Part shown: in pieces, positions 45,728 through 55,500 of the stretch
Position numbering within the stretch: the first letter of the stretch is position 1
Layout: the number at the start of each line of letters is the position of its first letter
Origin: Rhodobacteraceae bacterium (ex Bugula neritina AB1)
GTDB taxonomy: Bacteria > Pseudomonadota > Alphaproteobacteria > Rhodobacterales > Rhodobacteraceae
Assembly: GCA_001730095.1 (NCBI GenBank)
Contig: MDLF01000047.1
Span: forward strand, 49,311 to 113,310
Reading direction: 5' to 3'
Length of the DNA stretch: 64,000 nucleotides
Position numbers and translations under genes: made by a program
The notes under the pieces: generated by a model
What the model was told of the DNA's origin: nothing
What the model saw: only the letters and a program-made list of their open reading frames with translations
Database searches by the model: none

Positions 45728-46504
45728 TCAGGCGGTCACCGGCATCGGGCTGCGGACCCGGCAGTCGGCCAACTGCTCCTGCAGGTATTCCGCCAGTGGC
45801 TCCAGCCGCTCCTGAAAATACAAATGCGCCCCGGCAAACCCCTGCAGGTCAAAACCGCCGCCCGCAAATGCGCGCCATTGCGCCAGGCTTTCCTTCGGCG
45901 CTCGGCGGTCGCCCTCTCCGAACAGCGCAGAGACCGGAACCGGCAGTGGCGCTGCGGCGCTTACGCTGTGGGTTTCCGCGGCTTTGAGATCGGCCCTTAA
46001 GATCGGCAGTGCAAGTTCGGCCAAAACAGGGTCCCGCAACAGCTCGGCACCGGGGCCGCCAAACCCTTCAACCGCAGCGATCAAGCCGGAATCGGAAAGT
46101 TTGTGAACCGGCTCGGGGCGCGGCGCGGCCTGCGGCCCATGCGCTGACAGGAAAATGTGGCACAGCCGGTCGCCGCGCTGCAGCATCCTGCAAGCAAGCT
46201 CATAGGCGATCAATGCGCCGTAGCTGTGACCAAACAGAGCAACAGGCCCGTCCATGACAGCAGGGAGCTCAGCGAAAACAGCGTCGCAGAGAGCATTCAG
46301 TTCTTCGTGGGGCGCCTCTCTTAGCCGGTCCTGGCGGCCCGGATACTGAACGGCCACCACCTCAACGGCCGGAGACAGTCGCTGCGCGAGATCATAGAAG
46401 TTCCCCGCCACGCCGCCGGCAAACGGCAAGCAGATCAAACGGACAGCGTCTGGGCGGGCCCGCTGGTATTGACGGAACCAAAGCTTGTTTAACGTTTGTC
46501 TCAT
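45728..46504 (-). CDS. type II thioesterase (canonical Ser)
   Basis: The 258-residue alpha/beta hydrolase has the usual type II form: RLICLPFAGGVAGNFYDLAQ at the front, nucleophile elbow FGHSYGALIAYEL with Ser94, the acid in FGEGDRRAP and the His in FAGAHLYFQE. Such proteins clear misloaded or stalled acyl groups from NRPS carrier domains. It lies six bases after the nitrilase-family gene. Its normal Ser elbow contrasts with the Cys elbow of the other thioesterase homologue in this operon, which suggests separate jobs. Confidence 0.9.
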   Translation of the reverse strand: MRQTLNKLWFRQYQRARPDAVRLICLPFAGGVAGNFYDLAQRLSPAVEVVAVQYPGRQDRLREAPHEELNALCDAVFAELPAVMDGPVALFGHSYGALIAYELACRMLQRGDRLCHIFLSAHGPQAAPRPEPVHKLSDSGLIAAVEGFGGPGAELLRDPVLAELALPILRADLKAAETHSVSAAAPLPVPVSALFGEGDRRAPKESLAQWRAFAGGGFDLQGFAGAHLYFQERLEPLAEYLQEQLADCRVRSPMPVTA

Positions 46505-46510
46505 CGCGGA

Positions 46511-47362
46511 TTACAGGACAAACGACTGGAACGGGCCCGGATCACGGCCGGGGAAGTCGGCCAGCATAGTTTCCTCGCTTCGCACCCGCCGCAGTTCATC
46601 CGGGTACAAAACCGCTACGACCACCGTCTCGCTCTCCGCATCCGCCTCAGCCAGAACGGACCCGTAGGGTGACCAGATCGCGCTTGAGCCGCAGACGTCC
46701 CAGCCGCCGGTTTTCCCAACATGGTTGGACAGGACGCAGTAGAGAGTGTTGTCCAGCGCCCGGGCCGGATACCAGACGCGGGATTCGTGATAGCCGTTGC
46801 CCTGGCTGCACAAGGCGCTGGCAAGATACACATGGCACCCTTGCAGCGCCGCCGACCTCGCATGTTCAGGGAACCCCGCATCATAGCAGATCGCAAGCCC
46901 GAACCGCCATCCGTCCAGTTCCAGCGACACCCCGGTCTTGCCCGGGGCATAAAGCTGGCGTTCAGTGTGGAACAGGAACTGCTTGTGATACAAGCCGCGG
47001 ACCTCACCCGCGCGGTCAACAATCAAGGACGAAACGTGCAGCGCCCCCGCTTCAAAGGCTGCTGCGCCGACAACGGCGGCCATGTTTGCTTCGCGGCACG
47101 CGTCAAGTATCGGCTGGATGCGCGGATCGCCGCTGCGGACGGCATACCGTTCCGGATCCGAAGCGATCAGCCCGGTTTCATAACCGGTCAGGAATTTCTC
47201 AGGGAAGACAATGATCTCGGCTCCGGCTTGTTTTGCCTCCATGATCATTCTGGCGGCCTTTTCGGCATTTGCCTCGACATCCCCGGCAACCGGCTGGGCC
47301 TGAGCAGCTGCAACGGCAACAGGACGCGCCGGCATAGCAATGGTCTTCAAAGTGTTCGCCAT
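46511..47362 (-). CDS. nitrilase-superfamily amidohydrolase
   Basis: The 283-residue C-N hydrolase has the full E-K-C triad: E55 in VFPEKFLTGYE, K127 in LYHKQFLFHTER and C159 in AICYDAGFPEHAR. The order and length match N-carbamoylputrescine amidase/beta-ureidopropionase-like members. It starts three bases after the NRPS-3 stop behind GAGGAG, so it is tightly co-expressed. It could hydrolyse an amide in the peptide, or work in reverse to transfer an acyl group; the sequence does not decide. Confidence 0.88.
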   Translation of the reverse strand: MANTLKTIAMPARPVAVAAAQAQPVAGDVEANAEKAARMIMEAKQAGAEIIVFPEKFLTGYETGLIASDPERYAVRSGDPRIQPILDACREANMAAVVGAAAFEAGALHVSSLIVDRAGEVRGLYHKQFLFHTERQLYAPGKTGVSLELDGWRFGLAICYDAGFPEHARSAALQGCHVYLASALCSQGNGYHESRVWYPARALDNTLYCVLSNHVGKTGGWDVCGSSAIWSPYGSVLAEADAESETVVVAVLYPDELRRVRSEETMLADFPGRDPGPFQSFVL

Positions 47363-47365
47363 TTC

Positions 47366-50300
47366 TCAGGTCTCCTCAAGCTTCGGGGATTTGGCTGCAA
47401 CGTCGCAAACGAGCTTCGCAGCGTCATAGGGGCGTGTGCCCATGAAATAGTGCCCGCCGTCTTGCAGCACCTTGACCTCAAGCTGGCCTGCCAGCGGTTC
47501 CCAGCCGTGATGGCGGCCGTCAAACTGCGCTGTGGCCGGATCGTCTGAGGCCAGCACCAGAGTCACTGGCGCCGCAAGCTGCAGGTGGCGCGCACCGCGC
47601 AGCCGGTTCAGCAGGTATCCGTTTGCTTCCAAGGAATCGTGACGGAAGACGTCAACGATAAAGGTTTCAAAATCCGGCCCGGCGTTCACCAAGCCGTCCT
47701 CTCCAGCCCATTCCTTGTACAGATCCCGGATGTCGTCAAACCGCAAGTTGCGGGCGTTTTCCATTGTCGCGGCAACTTCCTCCGGTTCCGGCAGGATCTT
47801 TGCTGCCAGAAAAACATGCTGCAGTACCTGTGGAGCAGTTTCCTGCAGCCGTTCAGCAACCGCTATGGCCAGTGCAGACCCGACACAGTGCCCCCAAATG
47901 CAGACCGGGCCATCACCGCGTTTCTCTATCTCTTCGGCAATCTGCGCAACCGTGGTCTCGAAGTCTGCCAGCCCTGCGGCCGCACCTCCGAACGTGTGGC
48001 CGGGAAGCTCTGCCCCCAGAACGGCAAACTCAGGCCAGAGTTTTGCCAGGGCCCGCGCAAACGGGAGAAAGTGCCCGGCGTTTCCGCCCGCATATGGCAG
48101 ACAGACCACGGTTGGAGCTCTGGCTTCTGCGCTGCCGGCCAGATGCATCAGGATAGGCTGCCCGCCGGCCTCTGCCTCCGGCCCAGCAACGGCTGCTGCC
48201 ATTTCAGACAACCGGGAATGCTGCATGAACTCACGCAGTGAAATCTTCCCATCCAGCTCCAGAACAACCCGCAGCGCCGAAAGTGAATTGCCGCCAATTT
48301 CGAAAAAGTCGCTGTCCTTGTGAAGGCTGGTTCCTGACAGTTTGAGGATTTTTTCCCAAACAGCTGCAAGCTCGGCCTCGAAAGCAGTCAGCGGCGCATC
48401 CTCCGCGGGACTGCCAGCCGTCCGCATTTCTTCAACAGCGGATGCCCCTAGGCGGGTCAAACCCCCCTTGCTGTCCCACTTTGCAATCTCACCCGAGGCT
48501 TCGATCCGGCCGTAGGTTCCGATCGGTGCCAGATTGCCGCTGCCATCTAGGATCGCGCTGCGGTCTTCCTGTGCAGCCGAGAAGGCGTCAATTTCCGCCT
48601 GTTCGCCCGGCGACAGAAGTGCGGAAGCATTATGATCCGCATCAGGAGTTTCCAGCATGCGCCGGAGAGCCTCGACAAAATAGCCGCCAATCCTGAAAAT
48701 GTGGCTCTCGTCAAAGCTGGCGGTGTGATAGTGCAGGCTGAGGTTCACTTCATCGGTGTAGAAATGCTGTGACACTTCCACCCGCAGCGGGAATTCGGTG
48801 ATCGCTGCCGCACGCACATCCAGCAGGGTGAACTCGGGCAGCTTTTTTAGCTCCTTGAGCGAGTAGAAGTGAGTGAAGTTGAACACCGTTTCAAAAAGCA
48901 GATCTGTCGTTCCGCGGTCTTGCTTAACCTGCGCCATCGGGTAGCGTCGGTACGGCAGAACCGAGGCCTCCGCCTCGTAGGTCTGGCGGATCAGGTCACG
49001 CCAGCTGCCTGCAGCCAGGCTGACCCGGAAGGGCATGGTGTTAAGAAAAACGCCAAGCGCTCGTTCCGCCCCCGGCAATTCCGGCCGCCCGCCGATTTCA
49101 TACCCGGTAAAGACATCCGGGCTGCCGCTGATGACGCTCAGCACTTTCAGATGCGCCGCCAGCAAAACATCCTTGAGCGGAACGCCCTGCTCTTGCGCCA
49201 GGGCCACAATCCGGTCCGACATCCCCGGCGGCAATTCGATGTCGCGGAAGCTGACATCAATTGTTTCACCTGGGACGGCCTCACGCAGGCGGGGAACATC
49301 CGTCTGCGGGCAGTTTTCCAGATGCGCTTCCCAGAAAGTGCGGAATGCCGGCGACTGGATAGCGTGCTGTTCCAGCCCGATGAAATTGCGCAGATGGTGA
49401 TCCGCTGCGCGATCTTCATAAACTCTGCCTTCCTTCAGGCCATGGTAAATCTTGAACAGTTCGGTGTGGAGTTGGTTCATGCTCCAGCCGTCCAGCATCG
49501 AGTTGTGCTGGCTGATGCTGTACCGGAACAGATCATCCGCCAGAATGTGAATATGCAGCCGTACGATTCCGGGTTGCTGCCAGTCAAACGGCCGGCTCTG
49601 CTCCTGCTGGAACCAGCTGGCATAGTGCGCGTCCTGTTCTTCCTCCGAGACAACGCCGCGCAGGTCATCAATAACTAGAGGCAGATCTCTAACTTCGGAA
49701 TGCACATACTGCATGTACTGCTCGTGTTCCTTGAGACGGTAGCTGGTGCGCAGAATCGGGTTGGACCTGACGAGCAACCCTACTGCTTCAGTAAACAGCT
49801 CCGTGTCGATTTCGCCTTGGATCAGGAAGCTGACAATGTCGTGGTAACTGGTGTTCCCATGCATCATTTCGCTTTGAAAGATCAGCCCGGCCTGCAGCAT
49901 CGACATCGGATATGCGTCTTCGATGCCGGCCGGAATCCGGGCACGGTCGGCTTCCGAGATGAGCGAAAAGGCCTCAAACTCCCGGGGCGCAGCATCCCCC
50001 TCCGCCAAAGGTTCCGCGGCATGGACGATCTCGCGAATGGTCGGGTGGCTGAATAGCTGCTGGAAGGAGAAATCCAATCCCTGAGCCCGCGCCTTGGCCA
50101 GAACCGAAACAAAGTGGATGGAATTGCCGCCAAGTGCAAAGAAGCTCTCAGTGACACTGATCCGCTCAAGGCCAAGAACCTCTTGCCAGATCTCTGCCAG
50201 CGCTTTCTCCTCTGCGGTTTCCGGCGCGGCATATTCGGCACGCTCTGAGACCGGATCCGGCAGCGCGTTGCGGTCGAGCTTGCCGCTTTGCGACAACGGA

Positions 50301-52492
50301 AAAGCTTCCAGACGAAGTATCCGTTCCGGCACCATGTATTCCGGCAGGTGTTCTGCCAGCCTGGCGCGCATTTCCGCCTCATCCGCAATGTCATTTCCCA
50401 GAAGGTAAGCCCAGAGATGCTGCTGGCAGTCGCTTCCTTCACGGACAATGGCCACAGCATTTGAGACACCCGGAAGTTCCAACAGCCGGCTTTCAATTTC
50501 TCCGAGCTCGATCCGGAAACCGCGCAGCTTCACTTGGAAGTCGTTCCTGCCAAGGTATTCAACCGTGCCGTCCTGCCGCCATCTGGCGAGATCGCCGGTC
50601 CGGTACAGCCGCTCCTCGCCTACAGTTTCGCCGTCTACGAAACGATCTGCTGTCAGCTCCGGGTTGTTTATATACCCCCGGGCAAGCCCGCGTCCGGCAA
50701 GATACAGTTCACCCGCCATATCCACCCCGCAAGGCGCCATCGAAGAATCGAGAATATACAGCCGCGTATTGGCGATCGGGGCGCCGATCGGCACAATTGT
50801 CTCATCCCCCTTGAGGGCGAAATGGGTCACGTCCACAGTCGCTTCGGTCGGGCCGTAGAGGTTGATCAGGCGGCATCCCTCTTCGCCGAATGCTTTGAAA
50901 AATACCTGCACCTGATTGACTTGCAAGGCTTCGCCACTGGTGAAAACCTGTCTCAGCGATTGCAGACGAGTGCCCTCGTCCAAAGTGCTCGTGTAGTCAA
51001 GAAACGCGCCGAGCATTGTGGGGACGAAATGCATGACCGTCACACCGAACTGCTCAATTGCTTCAATCAATGCCGCTGGTTCTTTCTCCGCTCCTGGTGC
51101 GGGCACAGCAAGCCTGGCGCCTTCAGTCAACCACCAGAACAATTCCCAGACCGAAACGTCGAAGGTCAGCGGCGTCTTCTGGATCAAGCAATCGCCGCCG
51201 GTCAGCGGGTAGGAAGCCTGCATCCACTGCAAGCGGTTGACCGCACTGTGGTGCTCAACCAGCACCCCCTTGGGTTGGCCCGTCGAGCCGGACGTATATA
51301 TCACGTAAGCGCCAGCCCGGGGATCGACGTCCGGCAGACCGGCACGGTCCAGCAAGGGCACGCCGCGGTGGGAAAGGTCAAAGACCGGCACGGAGCCATC
51401 CAGGTTATGTCGGTTCTCTTCAGCGCAGAAGACGGCCTGCGCACCGCTGTTGGACAAACAATAGCGGATGCGGCTTTCCGGCTGCGCTGGGTCCATCGGC
51501 AGATAGGCCCCCCCTGCCCGCAGGATGCCGATAATCGCCGCCAGTGTTTCGAAAGACCGCGGCGCCAGGACGCCGATCACCGGATTTTCCCCAAGGTCTG
51601 CACTCAGCACTTCCGATGCTACATGGCGCGACGCTATTTCCAGCTCGGCGAAACTGTAGACGCCGGTGCTGGTCAGGACCGCTGGATCCATCCCGCGGGC
51701 TTCAAATGTTCTGTCAAACAAGGCCGTCAGAGAAGTGACAGGAATTTCCGCATCGGTCCGGTTGGCCGACGCAATCAACGCTTGGTCCTGGTCCGTCATC
51801 AGGCTGCACATTGAAAGAGGCGCCTTGGCATTTTCCACGGCATAGGCTGCCAGTTTCAGGAACCGGCGCGCGAAACGTTCCGCAGCCGCAAATGAAAGCT
51901 CTGCAGGGTTCGCATAGATTTCAATCCGCGGCCTATCCGGCTGACGGCGGTATACCAGAAGCAGAGACACATTCTCCTGCATTTGGGGAAGCTCGTCCCC
52001 ATCGCAGACAGCAACCGCAACCCGAGTGTCCGGCGCTGAGAGATCAAAGGGGTAATCCCGGTTGCGAAGCGCCAATTCGCCGTTTTTGGCAGTGCGGGAC
52101 AGAAGCGTTTGCAATGTCTCTCCGGGCTCGAACTGAGACCGGATGGGTAACAGGAGGCGTCCGCCCGTGCGCGGGTTCTCCCACCACAGCGACAGAACCC
52201 CGTCATCGGCACCTTCCAGGCGCCAAATCAGCGCAGACGCCATTGCCACAGTAAACATCTGCAAAGCCGATTTGTCCTGCTTGCTGCCGCGCCAGATCCG
52301 GCTATCCAGGTCCTGCGGCATGTCCAGGCCCGCGCATAGCTCCAGCGCGTTTCCTGGGCTTAGCCTGACACCGTCGCTGGACAGCGAAAAGGCGGCAGCG
52401 CCGTCCAGAAATCCGGTCCAGAATTCTTGGGCTTCAGGGTTGAGGTTGGCGTTGATTCTGCGTTCGCCAACAGTCATGTGAATGGTTTTCAT
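47366..52492 (-). CDS. NRPS-3: half-C, A(Ser), PCP, C, PCP, TE
   Basis: The 1708-residue synthetase starts at ATG 52492 (GGAAA upstream). Residues 1-235 are only the second lobe of a C domain. A domain about 260-750 gives the specificity code D-V-W-H-F-S-L-V-D-K, the serine code of EntF. PCP1 has S791 in LGGNSIHF. The C domain, about 850-1280, has QHNSMLDGW with Asn997 where the catalytic second His is expected. A linker of about 90 residues follows, then PCP2 (S1403 in IGGNSLSAL) with no A domain, and a thioesterase from about 1440 with WGHCVGS, so the nucleophile is Cys1536. The last module therefore must be loaded in trans. It overlaps neither neighbour; NRPS-2 ends 16 bases upstream. Confidence 0.93.
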   Translation of the reverse strand: MKTIHMTVGERRINANLNPEAQEFWTGFLDGAAAFSLSSDGVRLSPGNALELCAGLDMPQDLDSRIWRGSKQDKSALQMFTVAMASALIWRLEGADDGVLSLWWENPRTGGRLLLPIRSQFEPGETLQTLLSRTAKNGELALRNRDYPFDLSAPDTRVAVAVCDGDELPQMQENVSLLLVYRRQPDRPRIEIYANPAELSFAAAERFARRFLKLAAYAVENAKAPLSMCSLMTDQDQALIASANRTDAEIPVTSLTALFDRTFEARGMDPAVLTSTGVYSFAELEIASRHVASEVLSADLGENPVIGVLAPRSFETLAAIIGILRAGGAYLPMDPAQPESRIRYCLSNSGAQAVFCAEENRHNLDGSVPVFDLSHRGVPLLDRAGLPDVDPRAGAYVIYTSGSTGQPKGVLVEHHSAVNRLQWMQASYPLTGGDCLIQKTPLTFDVSVWELFWWLTEGARLAVPAPGAEKEPAALIEAIEQFGVTVMHFVPTMLGAFLDYTSTLDEGTRLQSLRQVFTSGEALQVNQVQVFFKAFGEEGCRLINLYGPTEATVDVTHFALKGDETIVPIGAPIANTRLYILDSSMAPCGVDMAGELYLAGRGLARGYINNPELTADRFVDGETVGEERLYRTGDLARWRQDGTVEYLGRNDFQVKLRGFRIELGEIESRLLELPGVSNAVAIVREGSDCQQHLWAYLLGNDIADEAEMRARLAEHLPEYMVPERILRLEAFPLSQSGKLDRNALPDPVSERAEYAAPETAEEKALAEIWQEVLGLERISVTESFFALGGNSIHFVSVLAKARAQGLDFSFQQLFSHPTIREIVHAAEPLAEGDAAPREFEAFSLISEADRARIPAGIEDAYPMSMLQAGLIFQSEMMHGNTSYHDIVSFLIQGEIDTELFTEAVGLLVRSNPILRTSYRLKEHEQYMQYVHSEVRDLPLVIDDLRGVVSEEEQDAHYASWFQQEQSRPFDWQQPGIVRLHIHILADDLFRYSISQHNSMLDGWSMNQLHTELFKIYHGLKEGRVYEDRAADHHLRNFIGLEQHAIQSPAFRTFWEAHLENCPQTDVPRLREAVPGETIDVSFRDIELPPGMSDRIVALAQEQGVPLKDVLLAAHLKVLSVISGSPDVFTGYEIGGRPELPGAERALGVFLNTMPFRVSLAAGSWRDLIRQTYEAEASVLPYRRYPMAQVKQDRGTTDLLFETVFNFTHFYSLKELKKLPEFTLLDVRAAAITEFPLRVEVSQHFYTDEVNLSLHYHTASFDESHIFRIGGYFVEALRRMLETPDADHNASALLSPGEQAEIDAFSAAQEDRSAILDGSGNLAPIGTYGRIEASGEIAKWDSKGGLTRLGASAVEEMRTAGSPAEDAPLTAFEAELAAVWEKILKLSGTSLHKDSDFFEIGGNSLSALRVVLELDGKISLREFMQHSRLSEMAAAVAGPEAEAGGQPILMHLAGSAEARAPTVVCLPYAGGNAGHFLPFARALAKLWPEFAVLGAELPGHTFGGAAAGLADFETTVAQIAEEIEKRGDGPVCIWGHCVGSALAIAVAERLQETAPQVLQHVFLAAKILPEPEEVAATMENARNLRFDDIRDLYKEWAGEDGLVNAGPDFETFIVDVFRHDSLEANGYLLNRLRGARHLQLAAPVTLVLASDDPATAQFDGRHHGWEPLAGQLEVKVLQDGGHYFMGTRPYDAAKLVCDVAAKSPKLEET

Positions 52493-52508
52493 GGCCGGGT
52501 TTCCAATT

Positions 52509-55500
52509 TCAAAAATCAAATTCCAATTCCGCCTCAGGCCGGGCTTGCCCGGCCGGTGTGGAAGGCAGAACTCCTAAGCGGGAGACCGGCAGCGTATCAG
52601 CAGCCGGGTCTGTCAGCTGATCCACAAGATCCAGCAGAATCCCTTGCAGGGCCACGACTGTGTCTCGCTGGAACAAGCTCGCGTCATACTCCCACTCGGC
52701 ATCGATTCCGGTGTCCGATTGGTAGAGCTGCAGATTGAGATCAAACATGGCCTGGCCCGGAGGAAGCGGGCGCAACAAGTGCTTCGCCCCAAGGAAATCA
52801 ACCGTCAGGCTGTCTCTGGTTTGCAGCGCAAACAGCGTGTCGAACAAGGGGTTACGCGCCGGATTTCCTGCGCTTTCAGTCATGTCCACAAGATCGCGGA
52901 AGGGGAAATGCTGATGCGCGATCGAGTCTCTGAGCACTTGGCCCGACGTCCGCAGGAACGCGCCTGCTGCCGCATCTCCGCCGGTCTCGAGCCTTACGCA
53001 AACCGTATTTGCCAGCATGCCATAGGCCTCGGAAAACCCGGTTTCTGCCCGGGCATGCGCCGGGATGCCGAAGGTGACAGTCTGCTCTCCGGTAACCCGT
53101 GAGAGAAACAGGCCGTAAACACCTGCCAGCAACTCAAACAGGGTCAGCCGGTAATTCTTTGCGGCCAGTTTGCAGCGCTGCAACCGTGCCGCGCCTAGGT
53201 CGAAGCGCAGAACCCCGCTTTCTCTGCTGCGCTCCGGGGTCCGCGGAAAATCCATAGGCAGACTGTCCCGCAGAACCGGGGTGTCCTGCAGCCGGGACCT
53301 CCAGAATGCACGCTGCGCCTCACGCAGCTCAGCTCCGGCTCCCTCATGCGCCCACTGGGAGATTTCGGCAAAGGAAGCGCCCGCAGCGCTCAGGGCCTCA
53401 CCTCTGTACAACCTGTCCAGATCGCCCAGAACCATGGCCAGCGTCACCCCGTCCGCAATGATGTGGTGCATGTCGAGGAACAATTGCCAGCCGCTGCCGG
53501 TGTCGTGAAGGCTTGCCCGCCAAAGTGGCCCGGTTTGCAGATCAAATGGGCGGATGTCCTGCTTAGGATCCACGGCCCTCGGGACACGCGGCAAGGCAAC
53601 CGGTGTCATTCCGGCAATCCGCTGGCTGGGCGGTTGCGACAACTGCATAACCAATCGCAGAGCCTCCCTCTGCTGGACCAGTTCCGACAGCGCCTGCTCA
53701 AGCCTGTCAAAGTCGGTGTCCGTCGGTAGATCAATCATCACAGGCACGTTGTACCGCACTGAGGCCGGGTTCTTCATTTGCTCGACGTACAAAGGCATCT
53801 GTTGCGGCGTGAGCGGAAAGACTCCGTCCAGACCCGGTGCGGGTGAAACCGGGGGTTCGCTTTGCGGCTTGCAGTCCTTGCTTTGCAGAAAGGTGCTCAA
53901 CTCAGCGATTGACGGATGCGCCAGAAGCGAAGTCACCGGAACATGAATGCCGGTTTCCTTTTGCAATGCAGCAGAAATTCGCGCTGCAGCCAGGGAGTCG
54001 ATACCAAGATCAAAAAATGAATCCGCCGTTCCCGCACCGTCCAGCCCGGTGCATTGGGAAATCACGTCCGCCAGCTGGAGCTCCAGCTCCGTTTCAGGCG
54101 CAACATATTCCGGGCTTAGAAGATCGAATTCCTCCAGCGTCGGAAGCCTGCTGCGGTCGACCTTGCCATGGGAGGTGAGCGGAAGCGCCTCCAGGAAAAC
54201 AATGAAATGCGGAACCATGTGGCCGGGAAGAACCGATAAAAGATAGGAACGCAGGTCCAGATCGCTGATCGTCTCGTCTGCAACCGCATAGACAACCAGT
54301 TTTGGGCCCAGCGGCGACTCCGCGACCGCAGCCACAGCTTCGGAGACCTCTTCATGCTCCCGCAGGAGGTTTTCAATTTCTCCAAGCTCGATCCGGTAGC
54401 CCCGAACCTTTACCTGGCTGTCCCGGCGGCCAAGGAACACGATTTCCCCATCCTTGCGCTGCCGCACCAGATCTCCGGTCCGGTACATCCTGCCCTTGCC
54501 AGTGAATGGATCAGGCAGGAATCTCTCGGCCGTCAGCTCTGCCTGGTTGAGGTAACCGAGCGCGACACCGTCGCCTCCGACAAAAAGCTCACCCTCGGTT
54601 CCCGGCGCAGCAGGACTTCCCTGATTGTCAAGAACGTAGGCAGTGGAATAGGCGATCGGCAGACCGATCGGAACATCCATGGCAGGGTCGTCATGCTGAA
54701 TGACGTGCATGGTGGAAAATGTTGTGTTCTCCGTCGGCCCGTATCCGTTTACTACGGTCAGCCCCGGACAGGATGCCTGGACTGCCTGCACATGCCTGCG
54801 CACAACCACATCTCCGCCGACAATCAGATGAGACAATGGCTTGAAGGCCGCGCTGTCTTCCGCGGCAAGCTGGTTGAATAGCGGCGAGGTCAGCCAAAGC
54901 GTGGTAGCCTGGCGGGCGGCCAGCTCCTTACCAAGCGCCGCGGCGCTCAGGATGGTATCTTCGCCAGGCAGGATTACACAGCCGCCATTCAGCAGCGTTC
55001 CCCAGATTTCGAAAGTGACCGCATCGAACGTCGGTGCGCCCGTCTGCATGGTCCGTGTACCGGGCCCCAGCGGAACCGGGTTGCGGCCCTGTGTCAGCCG
55101 CAGGATGTTGCGGTGGCTGACAACCACCCCCTTTGGTTTGCCGGTGCTGCCCGAAGTGTACATGACATAGGCAGCGCGGTCCTCGCAAAGGCCTTCGGCA
55201 TCCGGTTCAGAAGATGCGCTTTGCCGATTTTCGATTCTGAATTCTCCTGCAACCCTGCTTGGCTTCAGGATCAACCGCGGCCGCGCATCCTCAAGCAACG
55301 CCGCGACCCTGGCCTCCGGATCCTTGGGGTTAAGCGGAAGGTAGCAACCGCCGGCCTTGAGCACAGCCAGCATGGCCACAATCCACTCAGCACAGCGGGT
55401 GAACCGGATCCCGATTATCTCATTGGCAACAGTCGTCTCGCGCCTCAGTCGCGCCGCCAAATCATCTGCAGCCCGGTTCAAGGCTGCAAAGCTCAGGCTA

